This document shows positions 16,653-24,703 of a stretch of 64,000 nucleotides of DNA, in pieces; positions within the stretch are counted from its first letter, which is position 1, and each line of letters opens with the position of its first letter. The notes beneath the pieces were generated by a model. The model saw nothing but the letters and a program-made list of their open reading frames with translations, did no database searches and was not told where the DNA came from. The stretch is from Shinella zoogloeoides (GTDB taxonomy: Bacteria > Pseudomonadota > Alphaproteobacteria > Rhizobiales > Rhizobiaceae), in the NCBI RefSeq assembly GCF_022682305.1, contig NZ_CP093529.1, positions 248,001 through 312,000 on the forward strand. Direction: 5' to 3'. The position numbers were made by a program, and so were the translations under genes.

Positions 16653-18314
16653 TTACTGTACCCACGACTGGGTGATCATCCAGTCGAACTGGCGGTTGAA
16701 CTTGAAGTTGCCGAGACGCTTGCTGACGAAGTCGAGGCGCTTCGGCGTGAAGAGGCCGATGGCCGCGGCCTGATCGGTGATCGCCCGGTCGATCTCCGCC
16801 CAGATCGCATCCGCCGCGGCCTGATCGGTCACGCCGAGATCGAGCGCCTTCTGCATCTTGGCGTCGATATCCTTGTCGCAGAAGCCGGAGATGTTGATCG
16901 AGGCGTCCGAGCCTTCGCGGAAGGAAGCGCAGCTGAACAGGATGTTGAGGAAGTTCGAGGCCGCCGGATAGTCCTTGTACCACTGGCTCACCGACATCTG
17001 CACCTTGTTGTTGGTGTTCTGGATATAGGTGAACTGGATATTGGAGGAGATCGGCTTGACGTCGGCGACATAGCCGATGCTGGTCAGCACGCTCTGCAGG
17101 TAGACGCCGATGGCGCGCGAGACCGAGGTGTCCTCGACGATGATCGTCACTTCCTGGCCCTTGGTGCCCGACTCCTCGACAAGCTGCCGCGCCCTTTCAA
17201 GATCGGGGGCCGACCACGTGGCGCCCGGATCCTTCGTGTAGGGGCAGTAATCGACATGGCCGGGGAAGTCCGGCGGCAGGATCTGGCAGACCGGCGAGGC
17301 GAGCACCTTGCCGCCGAAGAGCTTGACCAGCGTGTTGCGGTCGACCGCGTAGGCGACGGCCTGACGGGCCTTGAGGTTGTCGAAGGGAGCCAGGCGCGTG
17401 TTGAGCGGCGCATACCACCAGGCCGAAAGCGGCGCGATGTGGAGCTGGTCCTTGTACTTGGTGCCGACTTCGGCGAGACGGTCGCTCGGCAGCGCGTCGA
17501 ACATCCAGTCCGCCTCGCCGTTCTGGATCGCCGTTACCGCCGCTTCCTCGGAGAGGCCGAAGTCGTACTGCACGACATCCGGGTAGCCGTCCGGCTGGGC
17601 GTCCTCGCTCCACTGCTTGAAGTGCGGATTGCGCGAGACGGTCATGCCCTTGTTGGGGTCGAAGGCGGAGATCATGTAGGGGCCGGTGCTCGGGATCGGC
17701 ACGGAACCCATGTCCTCGGCGGGCGTGTCGGCCGGCAGGATCGCTGCATGGGGCAGGGCGATCTTGTAGAGGAATTCGGCGTCCGGCTTCGTCAGGTTGA
17801 TGGTGATCGTGCCGGCGGCCTCGTCGCCAACCACGCCGCCTTCAAGCGTGCAGCTCTTGGTGTCGGCAAGGCATTTGTCGGCGCCGACGATGCCGGCATA
17901 GAAGGTGCCGGAGGTCGGGCCGGAGACCTTGAAGATGCGCTGGAACGAGGAGACCACGTCCTTCACGCCGACTTCCTGGCCGTTCGAGAACTTGATGCCC
18001 TTGCGCAGCTTGAAGGTGAAGGTCTTGCCGTCTTCGCTGACCTCCGGCATCGCCTCGGCAAGGTCCGCGACCACGGTGAAGCCGTCCATGCCCTCGGCCT
18101 TGCGGAAGGTGACGAGGCCGTCATAGATCGGCTGGTACATCTGCCAGCCCTGGGAGGTGTAGTTGATATGCGGGTCGAGCGTGCCGGCCGCCGAGCGGGC
18201 GAGAAGCCGCATGGTGCCGCCGCGGTGTTCCTGAAGATACTCGGCCTGTGCCGGAGCCAGCCATGTGCCGGCCATGAGAGCGACGGCCGATGCCGCCAGA
18301 AGCAGTTTTTTCAT
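16653..18314 (-). CDS. Peptide ABC transporter substrate-binding protein (family 5)
   Basis: A 553-residue periplasmic binding protein of the DppA/OppA (SBP_bac_5) family. The signal peptide is MKKLLLAASAVALMAGTWLA with cleavage after PAQA. The family motif region is FKLRKGIKFSNGQEVGVKDV. It delivers oligopeptides, or possibly another amide compound, to the permeases. Two peptidase genes precede it in the same operon, which supports a peptide substrate. Confidence 0.92.
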   Translation of the reverse strand: MKKLLLAASAVALMAGTWLAPAQAEYLQEHRGGTMRLLARSAAGTLDPHINYTSQGWQMYQPIYDGLVTFRKAEGMDGFTVVADLAEAMPEVSEDGKTFTFKLRKGIKFSNGQEVGVKDVVSSFQRIFKVSGPTSGTFYAGIVGADKCLADTKSCTLEGGVVGDEAAGTITINLTKPDAEFLYKIALPHAAILPADTPAEDMGSVPIPSTGPYMISAFDPNKGMTVSRNPHFKQWSEDAQPDGYPDVVQYDFGLSEEAAVTAIQNGEADWMFDALPSDRLAEVGTKYKDQLHIAPLSAWWYAPLNTRLAPFDNLKARQAVAYAVDRNTLVKLFGGKVLASPVCQILPPDFPGHVDYCPYTKDPGATWSAPDLERARQLVEESGTKGQEVTIIVEDTSVSRAIGVYLQSVLTSIGYVADVKPISSNIQFTYIQNTNNKVQMSVSQWYKDYPAASNFLNILFSCASFREGSDASINISGFCDKDIDAKMQKALDLGVTDQAAADAIWAEIDRAITDQAAAIGLFTPKRLDFVSKRLGNFKFNRQFDWMITQSWVQ

Positions 18315-18346
18315 GTTCGATCCCCTTTTCGGTCCGTTTCTATTTT

Positions 18347-19252
18347 CTATCGGTCATGCTGGTTGAGGAAGTCCCCCACCAGCCGCATGCACGCATCCTG
18401 TTCCTCGACATGCGGCATGTGGCTGGAATGCTCGAATATCTCCCAGCGCGCGCCCCTGATGCCGTCCTTGAAGGGTTGCACGGTGGCGGGCGTGGCTTCG
18501 TCGTGGCGCCCGGAGATGATCAGCGTCGGCGTGTCGATGGCCGCAAGGCGGTCGATGACGCTCCAGGTCTTCAGGGTGCCGATGACGTGGAATTCGTTCG
18601 GCCCGTTCATCAGCGTGTAGACGGTCGGGTTGCGCGCCGCCTGCTCGAAGCTCGCCGTCACTTCGGGCGGGAAGGGCACGACGCGGCAGACGTGCCGCTC
18701 GTAGAATGCCATCGTCGCCGCCTGGTAATCCGCATGGTCCGTCGTGCCGGCCGTCTCGTGCCGCGTCAGGGTGTCCTGTACGTCCTGCGGCAGGTCGGCG
18801 CGCAGCCGGTTCGCTTCCTCGACCCAGAGCTTCATGGAGGCGGGCGAATTGGCGATGGTGAGCGAAGCGAGGCCCTTGGGGCCAAGCACGGCATATTCGG
18901 AGCCGAGCATGCCGCCCCAGCTCTGGCCGAGCACATGGAAGCCGCCGCGGATACCAAGATGGTCGACGAGGTTTTCCAGTTCGTCGATGAAGAGCTGCGG
19001 CGTCCAGAAGTCCGCGCCCTTTTCCGGCAGCAGCGTGGAGTTGCCGCAGCCGAGCTGGTCGTAGTGGATGACCGCGCGCCCGTCGCGGGCAAGCAGCTTG
19101 TAGGCGTCGACATAGTTGTGCGCGACGCCCGGCCCGCCATGCAGGATGACGACCGGCAGCTTGCCGCTGTCAAGGTCGCCGCTGACGCGGTACCAGGTCT
19201 CGTGGCCCCTGAACGGCGCCCGACCTTCCGTGCTGTTGATCCGATCCGACAT
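18347..19252 (-). CDS. Proline iminopeptidase-family alpha/beta hydrolase (S33)
   Basis: A 301-residue cytosolic hydrolase that would remove N-terminal residues, classically proline, from imported peptides. The oxyanion motif HGGPG is at residues 38-42, the nucleophile Ser111 is in GQSWGG, and Asp251 (SGRHDE) and His278 (HSSHMPH) complete the triad. The helical cap lies between residues about 130 and 230. The start at 19252 has GGGAGGGG just upstream; an open extension to 19309 is rejected. It lies between the M17 aminopeptidase and the peptide-binding protein. Other S33 activities (amide or lactone hydrolysis) are possible. Confidence 0.87.
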   Translation of the reverse strand: MSDRINSTEGRAPFRGHETWYRVSGDLDSGKLPVVILHGGPGVAHNYVDAYKLLARDGRAVIHYDQLGCGNSTLLPEKGADFWTPQLFIDELENLVDHLGIRGGFHVLGQSWGGMLGSEYAVLGPKGLASLTIANSPASMKLWVEEANRLRADLPQDVQDTLTRHETAGTTDHADYQAATMAFYERHVCRVVPFPPEVTASFEQAARNPTVYTLMNGPNEFHVIGTLKTWSVIDRLAAIDTPTLIISGRHDEATPATVQPFKDGIRGARWEIFEHSSHMPHVEEQDACMRLVGDFLNQHDR

Positions 19253-19278
19253 GTTCACCCCTCCCAAGGTCAAGCCGC

Positions 19279-20784
19279 TTAAGCGCCCGTCCTCGTCGTC
19301 CGTACCCATTCTTCCAGCATCTGCACGCCGAAGGCGGTGGCGCCTTCCCGGCCGAGCGGGCGATCCTCCCCGGCCAGTTCCTTGCCGGCAATGTCGAGAT
19401 GCACCCAGGGGCGGTCTTGCGTGAAGTGACGCAGGAACGCTGCCGCATAGGGCGCATCGCCGTCCTCCATGTCCTTGGCATGGTGGCGCAGGTCCGCCAG
19501 TGGCGATTTCAGCCCGTCGTCATAGGCGTGGTCGAGTGGCAGGCGCCAGAAACGCTCGCCGACCGTCTCGCCCGCCGCGATCATCCCGTCGGCGATGGCG
19601 TCGTCCGTGCTGAACAGGCCGGCGAAGATCGAGCCGAGGCCGCGCATCACGGAATAGGTGAGCGTGGCGAGGTCGACGATGACGGACGGCTCGAAGCGCG
19701 TTGCCGCGTAGTGGAGACAGTCCGCAAGGATGAGGCGGCCTTCCGCGTCGGTGTCGAAGACCTCGACGGTCTGGCCCGAGCCGGTGGTGATGATCTCGCG
19801 GGGCTTGAGCGCGGTGCCGGACGGCAGGTTCTCGGCGATGCCGAGGATGCCGACGGCGTGGACCGGGCTGTTCTGCCGGGCAAGCGACAAAAGGAGGCCG
19901 ACGACAGCCGCTGCGCCGCCCATGTCGGCCTTCATGTCGAACATCTGCGCGCCGCCCTTGATGCACAGGCCGCCGGAATCGAAGCAGACGCCCTTGCCGA
20001 CAAAGGCGAGCGGCTGTTCGCCCGATCCTTCGCCGCGATAGCGCAGCACCGCGATTTTCGGCGCGCGCACCGAACCGGCGCCGACCGCGAGGATCGCGTT
20101 CATGCCGAGGTCCTTCAGCCGGTCCGCGTCCAGCACCTCGACCTCGATGCCGGCTCCGCGCAGCGGTTCCAGATGGCTGGGGAAACTGTCCGGATGGAGA
20201 TGGTTCGGCGGCAGGTTGACGAGCGTGCGGGCATATTCGACGCCCTCCGCCACCGCGTTCGTGCGGGCGAGCACGGCATCGAGCGCCTTGCCGTCCGCGC
20301 CGACGAGCCGGATTCGCCAGGCCTTGTCCTCGGCGGCGACGGGACGCAGGTTGCGCAGGTCGAAACGATAGCGCCGCAGGCGCAGCCCAAGCGCGACGCG
20401 CGCCAGCACCTCGGCCTCGGAAAGGGAAATGCCGGCGACGGCGTCGAGAACGATGGTCGCTTCGTCCTCGCCCCTGGCTTCCAGATGGGCGGCGAGGTTG
20501 CCGCCGGCCTTCGCCAGCGAAAGGGCGCTGACAGCCTCCGCCTTGCCGAGCGACAGGACGATCAGGCGGCGGGCCGCAACGCCCTGCGGCGGGACGAGAT
20601 CGATGCAGTCGCCGGCCTCGGCCGTGCCGGAACAGGCGCGGGAGAGAATGCCGCCGGCGGCCGCGTCAAGCGCGGCGGCGCGGGGGCCGAGGGCCTGCCC
20701 GTCGGCCTTCAGGATCACGATGACCGGAGCGTCGGCGGCGATGGCGTCGGCTGCTTCGAAGACCGGGACGGGCGATTGGGGCAT
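19279..20784 (-). CDS. M17-family leucyl aminopeptidase
   Basis: A 501-residue two-metal cytosolic aminopeptidase. Metal and catalytic segments are VGKGVCFDSGGLCIK, DMKADMGGAAAVVGLLL and DTDAEGRLILADCL, matching the PepA pattern of Lys, Asp, Asp, Asp-x-Glu-x-Arg. The N-terminal domain is divergent from E. coli PepA. It is the first gene of the operon and would hydrolyse peptides delivered by the downstream importer. The intergenic region with the divergent LysR gene holds the likely promoter. Confidence 0.9.
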   Translation of the reverse strand: MPQSPVPVFEAADAIAADAPVIVILKADGQALGPRAAALDAAAGGILSRACSGTAEAGDCIDLVPPQGVAARRLIVLSLGKAEAVSALSLAKAGGNLAAHLEARGEDEATIVLDAVAGISLSEAEVLARVALGLRLRRYRFDLRNLRPVAAEDKAWRIRLVGADGKALDAVLARTNAVAEGVEYARTLVNLPPNHLHPDSFPSHLEPLRGAGIEVEVLDADRLKDLGMNAILAVGAGSVRAPKIAVLRYRGEGSGEQPLAFVGKGVCFDSGGLCIKGGAQMFDMKADMGGAAAVVGLLLSLARQNSPVHAVGILGIAENLPSGTALKPREIITTGSGQTVEVFDTDAEGRLILADCLHYAATRFEPSVIVDLATLTYSVMRGLGSIFAGLFSTDDAIADGMIAAGETVGERFWRLPLDHAYDDGLKSPLADLRHHAKDMEDGDAPYAAAFLRHFTQDRPWVHLDIAGKELAGEDRPLGREGATAFGVQMLEEWVRTTRTGA

Positions 20785-20951
20785 GAAAATCCGCTTCCTG
20801 CTGTGCGCCGCAAGGGCTGGCTGTCACAGGCACGTCCCATCGACCCGGAAGGCGGCGATTGCCAGCCCGAAAGCGATGGCCGTACCGGTAACCAACCATC
20901 ACCGGCGGCGATATGGATGCCAGAGCGGAATAACCGTTTTCTCATGGCGAC

Positions 20952-20967
20952 TTAGGGCTTGTCCTAA
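20952..20967. promoter_or_regulatory. Candidate LysR-type binding site (TTAGG-N6-CCTAA)
   Basis: A 16-bp inverted repeat with perfect 5-bp arms lies midway in the 272-bp gap between the M17 gene and the divergent LysR gene. Its dyad form and position fit a LysR regulator that controls itself and the peptide operon. No protein-binding data can be inferred beyond this. Confidence 0.4.
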
Positions 20968-21056
20968 ATCGGTACCGCCGAAGGGGGCGAGCGTTCAAGC
21001 GTCAATTTCGTTCATATCGATTGACAAAAACTCACGCGATAATCCATGGTCCGGCC

Positions 21057-21959
21057 ATGGCTTTACCTTCACTCAACGGCATGCGTGCTTTCGAGGCCGC
21101 CGCGCGCCTCGGCAGCATCAAGGATGCGGCGGAGGAATTGCACCTGACCCCTTCGGCGGTCAGCCGGCACATCCGCACGCTGGAGAAGACGCTTGGCCAG
21201 GAACTGTTCGAGCGCGGCTTCCGGCAGGTGACGCCGACGATGCGCGGGTCCTATTACGCGCGTACGCTTTCGGAAGCTTTCGAGACGATCTGGCGCGCGA
21301 CGGAGGATGTCAGCCTGCGCGACGGGCCACGCAGCCGTAAGGCGCAGCGGGTCAAGCTGATGTGCGAACCGACCTTCCTGAACCTTTGGCTGGCCGACCG
21401 GCTGCCGGATTTTCGCCGCCTGCATCCGAGCGTCGACCTGGAGATATCCACCTCCGGCAAGCGAACCAATGTCGACCTCGCGATTGTCGACGAGTTCGTC
21501 TACAAGGCCGGTCCGGCGCTTACCATGATGATCCCGCTGCTGCTGACGCCCGTCTGCGCGCCGTCCCTGCTGGAAGGAAGCAGGCCGTTGCGCTCGCCCG
21601 CCGATCTCCTCGACCACCATCTCATCCATGAATGCGAGACGACACGCTGGAAGCAATGGCTGGAACAGGAAGGGCTTGCCTCCGCCAGCGTTCCGGTGGG
21701 GTCCACCCTGCACGACTGCACGCTCATCATGCGTGAGGCGATGAACGGCGCGGGCGTCGCGCTCGCCGATACGATCATGGCGGAGGATCTCCTGCGGCAG
21801 GGCAAGCTCGTCGCTCCCTTCGCCGCCCGCCATGCCTATCCGGCCGGCTATTACCTCCAGCAGCGCCGCAGCATCGGCAATAAGGCCGGCGCGGGCATCT
21901 TCCAGGAATGGCTTCTGGCCGAGGTCGCCGAACACAAGCGGGCGATGAGGATCGAATAG
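21057..21959 (+). CDS. LysR-family regulator (GcvA-like)
   Basis: A 300-residue activator or repressor with an N-terminal helix-turn-helix (MRAFEAAARLGSIKDAAEEL then TPSAVSRHIRTLE) of the GcvA subgroup and a C-terminal inducer-binding domain. The start at 21057 (ATGGCTTTACC) gives the usual family beginning; a TTG at 21021 would add 12 residues unlike the family. It is divergent from the peptide uptake/hydrolysis operon and is its likely regulator. The 3' end lies 5 bp from the convergent MerR gene. Confidence 0.88.
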   Translation: MALPSLNGMRAFEAAARLGSIKDAAEELHLTPSAVSRHIRTLEKTLGQELFERGFRQVTPTMRGSYYARTLSEAFETIWRATEDVSLRDGPRSRKAQRVKLMCEPTFLNLWLADRLPDFRRLHPSVDLEISTSGKRTNVDLAIVDEFVYKAGPALTMMIPLLLTPVCAPSLLEGSRPLRSPADLLDHHLIHECETTRWKQWLEQEGLASASVPVGSTLHDCTLIMREAMNGAGVALADTIMAEDLLRQGKLVAPFAARHAYPAGYYLQQRRSIGNKAGAGIFQEWLLAEVAEHKRAMRIE

Positions 21960-21964
21960 GCCGC

Positions 21965-22441
21965 CTAGCCGACTCTCTCGGAACGCCGGGGCTTCGCCTT
22001 GCCGTGCAGGCCGGGATCGGCGATGCCGCTTTCCACGTCCTTGCCGAGCATGTTCGCCAGAACCCGGCGCGCATTGGCCGCGCAGTCGATATCGTCCGGC
22101 TTCGCCTCGATATCGGCGATGAGCGTGACCAGTTGCGCCTTGCTCCCGGCAAGCCTTGCTTCCAGTGCCTCGATGTCGGCTACTTTGCGGCGGAGCGCCT
22201 CGACCAGTTCGGTGTGCTGCCAGCGCTCGAGATCCGACGGCAGGAGCGTGCGGATCTCTTCCAGGCTGAAGCCCGCCTTCTGCGCCGTCGCGATCAGTTC
22301 CAGCACGAGCACCGCCTGCTGCGGATAGGTGCGGTAGCCGTTCGGCCGGCGGTCGACCGCCGTCAGGAGACCGGCGCTTTCATAGAAACGGATGCGCGAG
22401 CTGGTGAGGCCGGTGCGCTTGGCCAGTTCCCCGATATTCAC
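21965..22441 (-). CDS. MerR-family transcriptional regulator
   Basis: A 158-residue regulator with the MerR winged helix at the start (MNIGELAKRTGLTSSRIRFY ESAGLL), the GYRTYP wing, and a dimerisation coiled coil (about residues 80-115). The C-terminal tail carries a single cysteine (DDIDCAAN), so it is not an obvious multi-cysteine metal sensor; an organic or redox effector is more likely. It is divergent from an oxidoreductase operon whose promoter has the distorted spacing that MerR proteins activate. Confidence 0.9.
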   Translation of the reverse strand: MNIGELAKRTGLTSSRIRFYESAGLLTAVDRRPNGYRTYPQQAVLVLELIATAQKAGFSLEEIRTLLPSDLERWQHTELVEALRRKVADIEALEARLAGSKAQLVTLIADIEAKPDDIDCAANARRVLANMLGKDVESGIADPGLHGKAKPRRSERVG

Positions 22442-22467
22442 GATGGACGCTCCTTCAAAAAAGCCGC

Positions 22468-22498
22468 TTGACCTTAAAGTTAACTAAAAGGTTATGCT
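22468..22498 (+). promoter_or_regulatory. MerR-type promoter with 19-bp spacer and palindromic operator
   Basis: The -35 box is TTGACC (22468-22473) and the -10 box is TATGCT (22493-22498), separated by 19 bp instead of 17. The operator ACCTT-AA-AGTTAACT-AA-AAGGT (22471-22492) fills the spacer; 18 of its 22 bases are symmetric. This is the classic design of MerR-activated promoters. Transcription would begin near 22505, which excludes the upstream GTG at 22499 as the start of the oxidoreductase. Confidence 0.85.
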
Positions 22499-22528
22499 GT
22501 GTCCAAATCAATCTTCGGAGACCGATCC

Positions 22529-23767
22529 ATGTCCCTGTTTTCCCCGCTTGCGCTGCCCAATGGTGCGCTCATTCCTAACCGTATCGCCAAGGCCGCGATG
22601 GAAGAGAACATGGCCGATGGCGACCATGCGCCCTCCGCCGAGCTACTGCGTCTCTACGCGGCCTGGGCCGAGGGCGAAGCAGGGCTGATCATCACCGGCA
22701 ACGTGATGGTCGACGCCCGCGCCATGACCGGTCCCGGTGGCGTGGTGCTGGAGGACGACCGCCATCTCGACCGCTTTTCGGCCTGGGCCGAGGCGGGGCG
22801 TTCGCGCGGCGCGCAGATGTGGATGCAGATCAACCATCCCGGCCGCCAGATGCCGGCCGCGCTCGGCCAGGAGACGCTGGCGCCCTCGGCCGTGGCGATG
22901 GAGATGGGTGCGCTGTCGAAGCAGTTTCCGGTGCCGCGCCAAATGACGGCGGCCGATATCGCGGAGGTCGAGCGCCGTTTCGTTGCGACCGCGCTGCTCG
23001 CCGAGCGCGCGGGCTTCACCGGTGTCGAGGTGCATGCCGCCCATGGCTATCTGCTCAGCCAGTTCCTGTCGCCCCTGACGAACCGCCGGCAGGACCATTG
23101 GGGCGGGGGCCTTGAGAACCGTGCGCGCCTGCTGCTCGATATCGTGCGCGCCATTCGCTCTGCGGTCGCGCCCGGCTTCGCGGTGGCGGTCAAGCTCAAC
23201 TCGGCCGATTTTCAGCGTGGCGGCTTCTCGCCCGAGGATGCGCAGGCGGTGGTGCGGATGCTCGGAGGCCTGGGTGTCGATCTCGTCGAATTGTCGGGCG
23301 GCAGCTACGAGGCGCCCGCCATGATGGGGTCGGCGCGTGACGAGCGCACGCTCGCCCGGGAAGCCTACTTCCTCGATTTCGCCCGCGATATCGCCGGGGT
23401 GGCGACCATGCCGCTGATGGTGACGGGCGGCATTCGCCGCCGGGAGGTCGCCGAAGAGGTCGTCGCCAGCGGCATCGCCATGGCTGGCATCGCCACGGCG
23501 CTCGCCATCGAACCGGCCCTGCCGCGCAACTGGCGGCTCGGGCGGGGGGGCGTTCCTGTGCTGAAGCCCATCGCCTGGAAGAACAAGCAGCTAGCCTCGA
23601 CGGCGCATATGGCCGCAGTCAAATACCAGCTCACGCGCCTCAGCCGCCGGCAGCGCCCGGCCCCGGGCGTGTCGCCCGCCTGGGCGCTGGTTCTGTCGCA
23701 GATGGCGACGCGCCGCCGGGCGAAGCGCTACCGCCGCTGGATGGAAACGCGCCGCGCGGCGGCTTAA
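22529..23767 (+). CDS. NADH:flavin oxidoreductase (old yellow enzyme family)
   Basis: A 412-residue FMN-dependent TIM-barrel oxidoreductase that would reduce an activated C=C bond of an enal or enone, or an electrophile. Family landmarks are LPNGALIPNRIAKAAMEENM, the substrate/FMN motif INHPGRQMPAALGQ, VEVHAAHGYLLSQFLSPLTN and RRQDHWGGGLENRARLL. The C-terminus has a basic tail (about residues 365-412) beyond the barrel. The ATG at 22529 has CGGAG upstream and lies just after the MerR promoter. It is the first gene of a three-gene operon. Confidence 0.92.
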   Translation: MSLFSPLALPNGALIPNRIAKAAMEENMADGDHAPSAELLRLYAAWAEGEAGLIITGNVMVDARAMTGPGGVVLEDDRHLDRFSAWAEAGRSRGAQMWMQINHPGRQMPAALGQETLAPSAVAMEMGALSKQFPVPRQMTAADIAEVERRFVATALLAERAGFTGVEVHAAHGYLLSQFLSPLTNRRQDHWGGGLENRARLLLDIVRAIRSAVAPGFAVAVKLNSADFQRGGFSPEDAQAVVRMLGGLGVDLVELSGGSYEAPAMMGSARDERTLAREAYFLDFARDIAGVATMPLMVTGGIRRREVAEEVVASGIAMAGIATALAIEPALPRNWRLGRGGVPVLKPIAWKNKQLASTAHMAAVKYQLTRLSRRQRPAPGVSPAWALVLSQMATRRRAKRYRRWMETRRAAA

Positions 23768-23784
23768 TCGGGAGGGAGGCAGCC

Positions 23785-24690
23785 ATGGAGCGACCTGTTG
23801 TCGATGTGGAATTTGGCGGGAAGACCGTGCAGGTTCCTGCCGGCGGGTACTACGACCGCTTCCGCATGAACCCGGATCTCGACGACGTCGCCCGGGATCC
23901 GGCGGCGGGGAACATCGATTTCTTCCGCCGCATTCCCAAGCAGATCGTGCCTTCGCGGGTCGGCCCCGTCTTGGCGCCGAATTTCTACTATCGCAGCAGC
24001 AATGTTCAGTTGCTTTTCCTTGCCCCGCTCACACGCTTGCGGGCAATGCTGCCCATGCCGCTCGAACCGCTCTGCGCCGTTCCCGGCCATGGTCTCGTCG
24101 CGCTGACCTTCTATTCCTACGCGGTCTGCGACAACGATCCCTATAACGAGGCCTCCATCGCGGTCATCGTCCGCCGGCCGGGCGCGCATGGATCGCAGGG
24201 GCTGGAGCTGCTGCGATCCATGCGCCGCCGCAGCTTCCACGCCCATGTGCTGGCGCTTCCCGTGACGACGGAGATCGCGCGGGTGCGCGGGGTGCATGGC
24301 TACCAGCTTCCCAAATGGCGGGCGGAGATCGACCTTGCCATCGGCGCGGCGGTGACGGCCCGGATCGCGGCGGCTGACGGAACGCCCGATCTTGCACTCG
24401 GCGCGCCGCTTCCGGCCTTGCGCGACGTCGCGCCGCAATCCCATATGGCAAGCAATATAGCGCTCAACCTGATCGACGGGCGCTGGCACCAGACCGTCGT
24501 GCAATGGAACATGCTGTCCTTCGCGCAGACGCTCTTTCCCAAGAGCGTCGAACTGACGCGGGCGGGCGGGCCGATGAGCCAGCTTCTCGACGGGCTGGGC
24601 GCGCGGAAGGTGCTGCGTCTCGACGTGGTGAAGGATGCGCAACTGGTTCTCAACATGCCGCGGCCGGTGGCCGCGCTCGACGACATCTGA
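23785..24690 (+). CDS. Acetoacetate decarboxylase-like protein
   Basis: A 301-residue protein resembling the acetoacetate decarboxylase superfamily, which uses a Schiff-base lysine. The region HGYQLPKWRAEIDLAIG contains the likely lysine, and NVQLLFLAPLTRLRAMLP and YNEASIAVIV correspond to conserved strands. It could decarboxylate a beta-keto acid or act as a related aldolase-dehydratase. It lies 17 bp after the flavin oxidoreductase and 13 bp before the aldehyde dehydrogenase, so it shares the MerR-controlled transcript. Confidence 0.65.
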   Translation: MERPVVDVEFGGKTVQVPAGGYYDRFRMNPDLDDVARDPAAGNIDFFRRIPKQIVPSRVGPVLAPNFYYRSSNVQLLFLAPLTRLRAMLPMPLEPLCAVPGHGLVALTFYSYAVCDNDPYNEASIAVIVRRPGAHGSQGLELLRSMRRRSFHAHVLALPVTTEIARVRGVHGYQLPKWRAEIDLAIGAAVTARIAAADGTPDLALGAPLPALRDVAPQSHMASNIALNLIDGRWHQTVVQWNMLSFAQTLFPKSVELTRAGGPMSQLLDGLGARKVLRLDVVKDAQLVLNMPRPVAALDDI

Positions 24691-24703
24691 AGATGGAGAA
24701 AGC

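Noticed and set aside
15630..18620. A 996-codon plus-strand open frame across the DppC and binding-protein genes
   Set aside because: It is antisense to two well-recognised ABC genes and has a biased composition (Arg, Asp, Glu, His) without domain motifs.
21021..21049. TTGACA with a possible -10 upstream of the LysR gene at 21057
   Set aside because: The nearest -10-like words (GATAAT, TAATCC) are only 11-13 bases away, too close for a sigma-70 promoter.
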